Shown here: positions 62,084-64,000 of the stretch, piece after piece
Numbering within the stretch: position 1 is the stretch's first letter
Layout: every line of letters starts with the position of its first letter
Assembly (NCBI RefSeq): GCF_905475345.1
Contig: NC_066606.1
Span: 1,320,001-1,384,000, forward strand
Reading direction: 5' to 3'
DNA length: 64,000 bases
DNA from: Vespula vulgaris
Taxonomy: Eukaryota; Arthropoda; Insecta; Hymenoptera; Vespidae
Position numbers and translations under genes: made by a program
Notes under the pieces: generated by a model
What the model saw: only the letters and a program-made list of their open reading frames with translations
What the model was told of the DNA's origin: nothing
The model's database searches: none

Positions 62084-64000
62084 GATAGATCTGATAAAAA
62101 AATTGCACCATTTATTTAGTCATATAAGTAATTTTTTATTTCGTTTATATTTTATCAAGTAACTATATTTAAAGATATTGAACATATATTGTTTTTCTTT
62201 GTTGAATTTTTCAAATAATTTATACCTTTTAAATTTAATATATAAAATTAATTTATTGAATGTTATCACAATTATTATACAATATGTTTTTCTTTTATTA
62301 ATAGACTGCTTTACTCAGGAATATGCTATGTGTGAACAAAAGCATATAGAAATAATACTGCATTTATATAGTGATACGTTACCATTTTGTTTAAATTATT
62401 CTTAACTTTCGATAAAAGATATTTATGCATTCCAAGATGTATCTTGCATCGATACTGATACTATTTTCTTTTTTTGTTATGTACATGTGTATATTTAGAA
62501 TTAAGACTTTTTATAAAAAATTGATTAATACAAAAAATATATCACGATTACAAAAAATAGATCATTGATACATGGAAAGATAAATGCAATAATTTCAGAA
62601 TATATTGTTGGAATAAATTTCTTATTATAAAGTTAAATAAAATATATGGAACTTTTTATACGCCCTTCGTTTGGAGCCTTTTGCACTACTACGCAAATTA
62701 AACGTAATTTCGTCCTAGTATTATATATGTATAGTAATATTAACATTTATATATATATATATATTTATACATATATATTTTTTCTTTTATCTTTTTTTTT
62801 TCTTGTTTTATTTACTCGCACACGCAGCGTTGTGATACATTTTATACGAACGAATTACTGCGAAATTTTTACTAGCGACGAAGAATTCGATTATCTTCAC
62901 GATTTTTCTCGTTACGAGAAAAAAAAGCTTTAAACTTTTTTAACGTAGTTCTCAAAGCTCTCTGTATATGTAAACGTTCATGCATCTACCTAGTCAGAAT
63001 GATATTAATCACATAGGTATTCTCATTGCCCATTTGATTTCAATAAAAGTTATAGATTATAGAGTATATTTGATGATATAGATATCATTTATTATCATTA
63101 TCGTTACTATTATTACTATTACATTCTCTCCCGTTGAAATATATATTACAAATGTTACTATGATTAACATACGATCGCGATTCATACATTTTCGTTGAGT
63201 AATATAGAATTTTCCTAAATACAGATAAAATTATCTTTTAAATATCCATATGTTCTACATGATGATCTATCTATTTATGTATATATGTATATACATTGTA
63301 CATAAACGTGTTATATTAGAAGAAGGATCAGAATGAAATATAATTGTAATTTCTTCTTGCGAAATTTGTACACCTCCTTGTTACAAATTATTAGCAAATA
63401 CATTCGTGTATACAATATACGTACTTACATAGTTAATATCTTTTATTGAATTTATAGAATCATTTATAAAAATCAAAACTGCAATTAAAGACTAATCGTA
63501 TGATACGACAAAACATAACATAGTTTTTTTATTTTTGATAATGCGTCGATAGAATGTACCAACTAAAAAAATATACTTTTTTTTTTTCTATGATAATAAC
63601 AATAATAAAAAAGAAAAATATTCTACGTAAGTACCAATGTTTTATGGCAACTCGATCGATTGATATGCTTTTTAAAAACGATTGCGATTGCGATCGAATT
63701 AGAGAATGTCGGCGTAAGTTAAATAACTATGCGATATTCGATCGAATATTTAAAAATGAACGATATAGAAGATAATGATAACGATATCGATGTAATTATA
63801 TTTTAATCAGGTACAGAATTGTATGTTAAACTTTGCAATATTTCGATAAGTGTAGCAGACAAAAGGGGTTTTCAAAGTTTCACGAGGCCGCTCATGTAAT
63901 ATACATAAAAAGAAATGATTGTTCCACATGCTTTATTGTTATTAATATTATTGTTGTTGTTGTTGTTATTATTATTACTATTATTACTATTATTACTATT
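62084..64000. other. TMEM19 3' UTR and downstream AT-rich DNA
   Basis: No coding sequence is supported. Short TA tracts occur, and the window ends in a TTG/TTA/CTA trinucleotide tract (about 63943-64000). On the minus strand an AATAAA lies near 63.93 kb, which might be the 3' end of a convergent gene outside the window. This is not supported further. Confidence 0.5.
62612..62641 (+). terminator. TMEM19: TMEM19 polyadenylation signals
   Basis: AATAAA occurs at 62612-62617 and 62636-62641, about 530-560 nt after the TMEM19 stop, with T-rich sequence after them. A third AATAAA at 63042-63047 could serve a longer form. Confidence 0.5.

Noticed and set aside
1..64000. CRISPR arrays, bacterial operons, rRNA and intact transposases
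   Set aside because: None seen. All dense repeats are microsatellites without spacer structure, and no transposase or reverse transcriptase motif appears in any frame.

Overview
The window looks like a piece of an insect nuclear genome, most probably a hymenopteran. It is AT-rich but not CpG-depleted, extremely dense in simple repeats (GA/CT, TA, GAAA, trinucleotide), and carries two clearly recognisable animal genes with compact introns of 63-178 nt. A vespid wasp is my guess at finer rank, but nothing in the sequence proves that.

Layout. From 1 to about 52.5 kb I can support no complete gene. This stretch is AT-rich DNA broken by microsatellites and by short GC/CpG-rich islands (around 2.4, 3.5, 15.5-16.0, 17.1, 18.7, 20.6, 27.2-27.7, 28.4, 32.2, 33.1, 35.2, 39.0, 40.3, 41.45, 44.25 and 45.1 kb). 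It could be very long introns, intergenic DNA, or both. Within it are isolated pieces of probable transcribed sequence. The first is a low-complexity coding exon on the minus strand (14784 down to 14334; Ser/Asn/His/Pro runs, ending at a consensus splice donor). The second is a 108-nt plus-strand exon with good splice sites on both sides (18039-18146). The third is a candidate first exon on the minus strand near 45.1 kb, which starts in a CAATATGGCGGC context and has an E-box just upstream.

The right-hand 12 kb is genic. Plus-strand AKAP1 (mitochondrial A-kinase anchor protein with KH and Tudor domains) has five coding exons between 54683 and 56785, and a probable non-coding 5' exon ends at 53187. 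Plus-strand TMEM19 (DUF92 family membrane protein) has six coding exons between 60499 and 62083. Both reading frames were reassembled across GT-AG junctions with no frameshift, giving 580 and 342 residues. The 0.9 kb upstream of TMEM19 contains a compact promoter-like cluster (GTCACGTGAC, near-DRE, CRE half-site, CCAAT). The two genes lie head to tail about 3.7 kb apart. AKAP1 anchors PKA and binds RNA at the outer mitochondrial membrane. TMEM19 is a multi-pass membrane protein of uncertain biochemical role. I see no evidence that they act in one pathway.

No tRNA, rRNA, CRISPR array, intact transposon or viral gene was found. The most noteworthy items are the TMEM19 promoter cluster, an AKAP1 upstream ORF that would overlap the AKAP1 start, the symmetrical phase-1 exons of both genes, the structured GC-rich island at 41.46-41.59 kb, a 21-bp minisatellite, two diverged tandem duplications, and a TATA/Inr core promoter candidate at 23.4-23.55 kb that has no gene attached.
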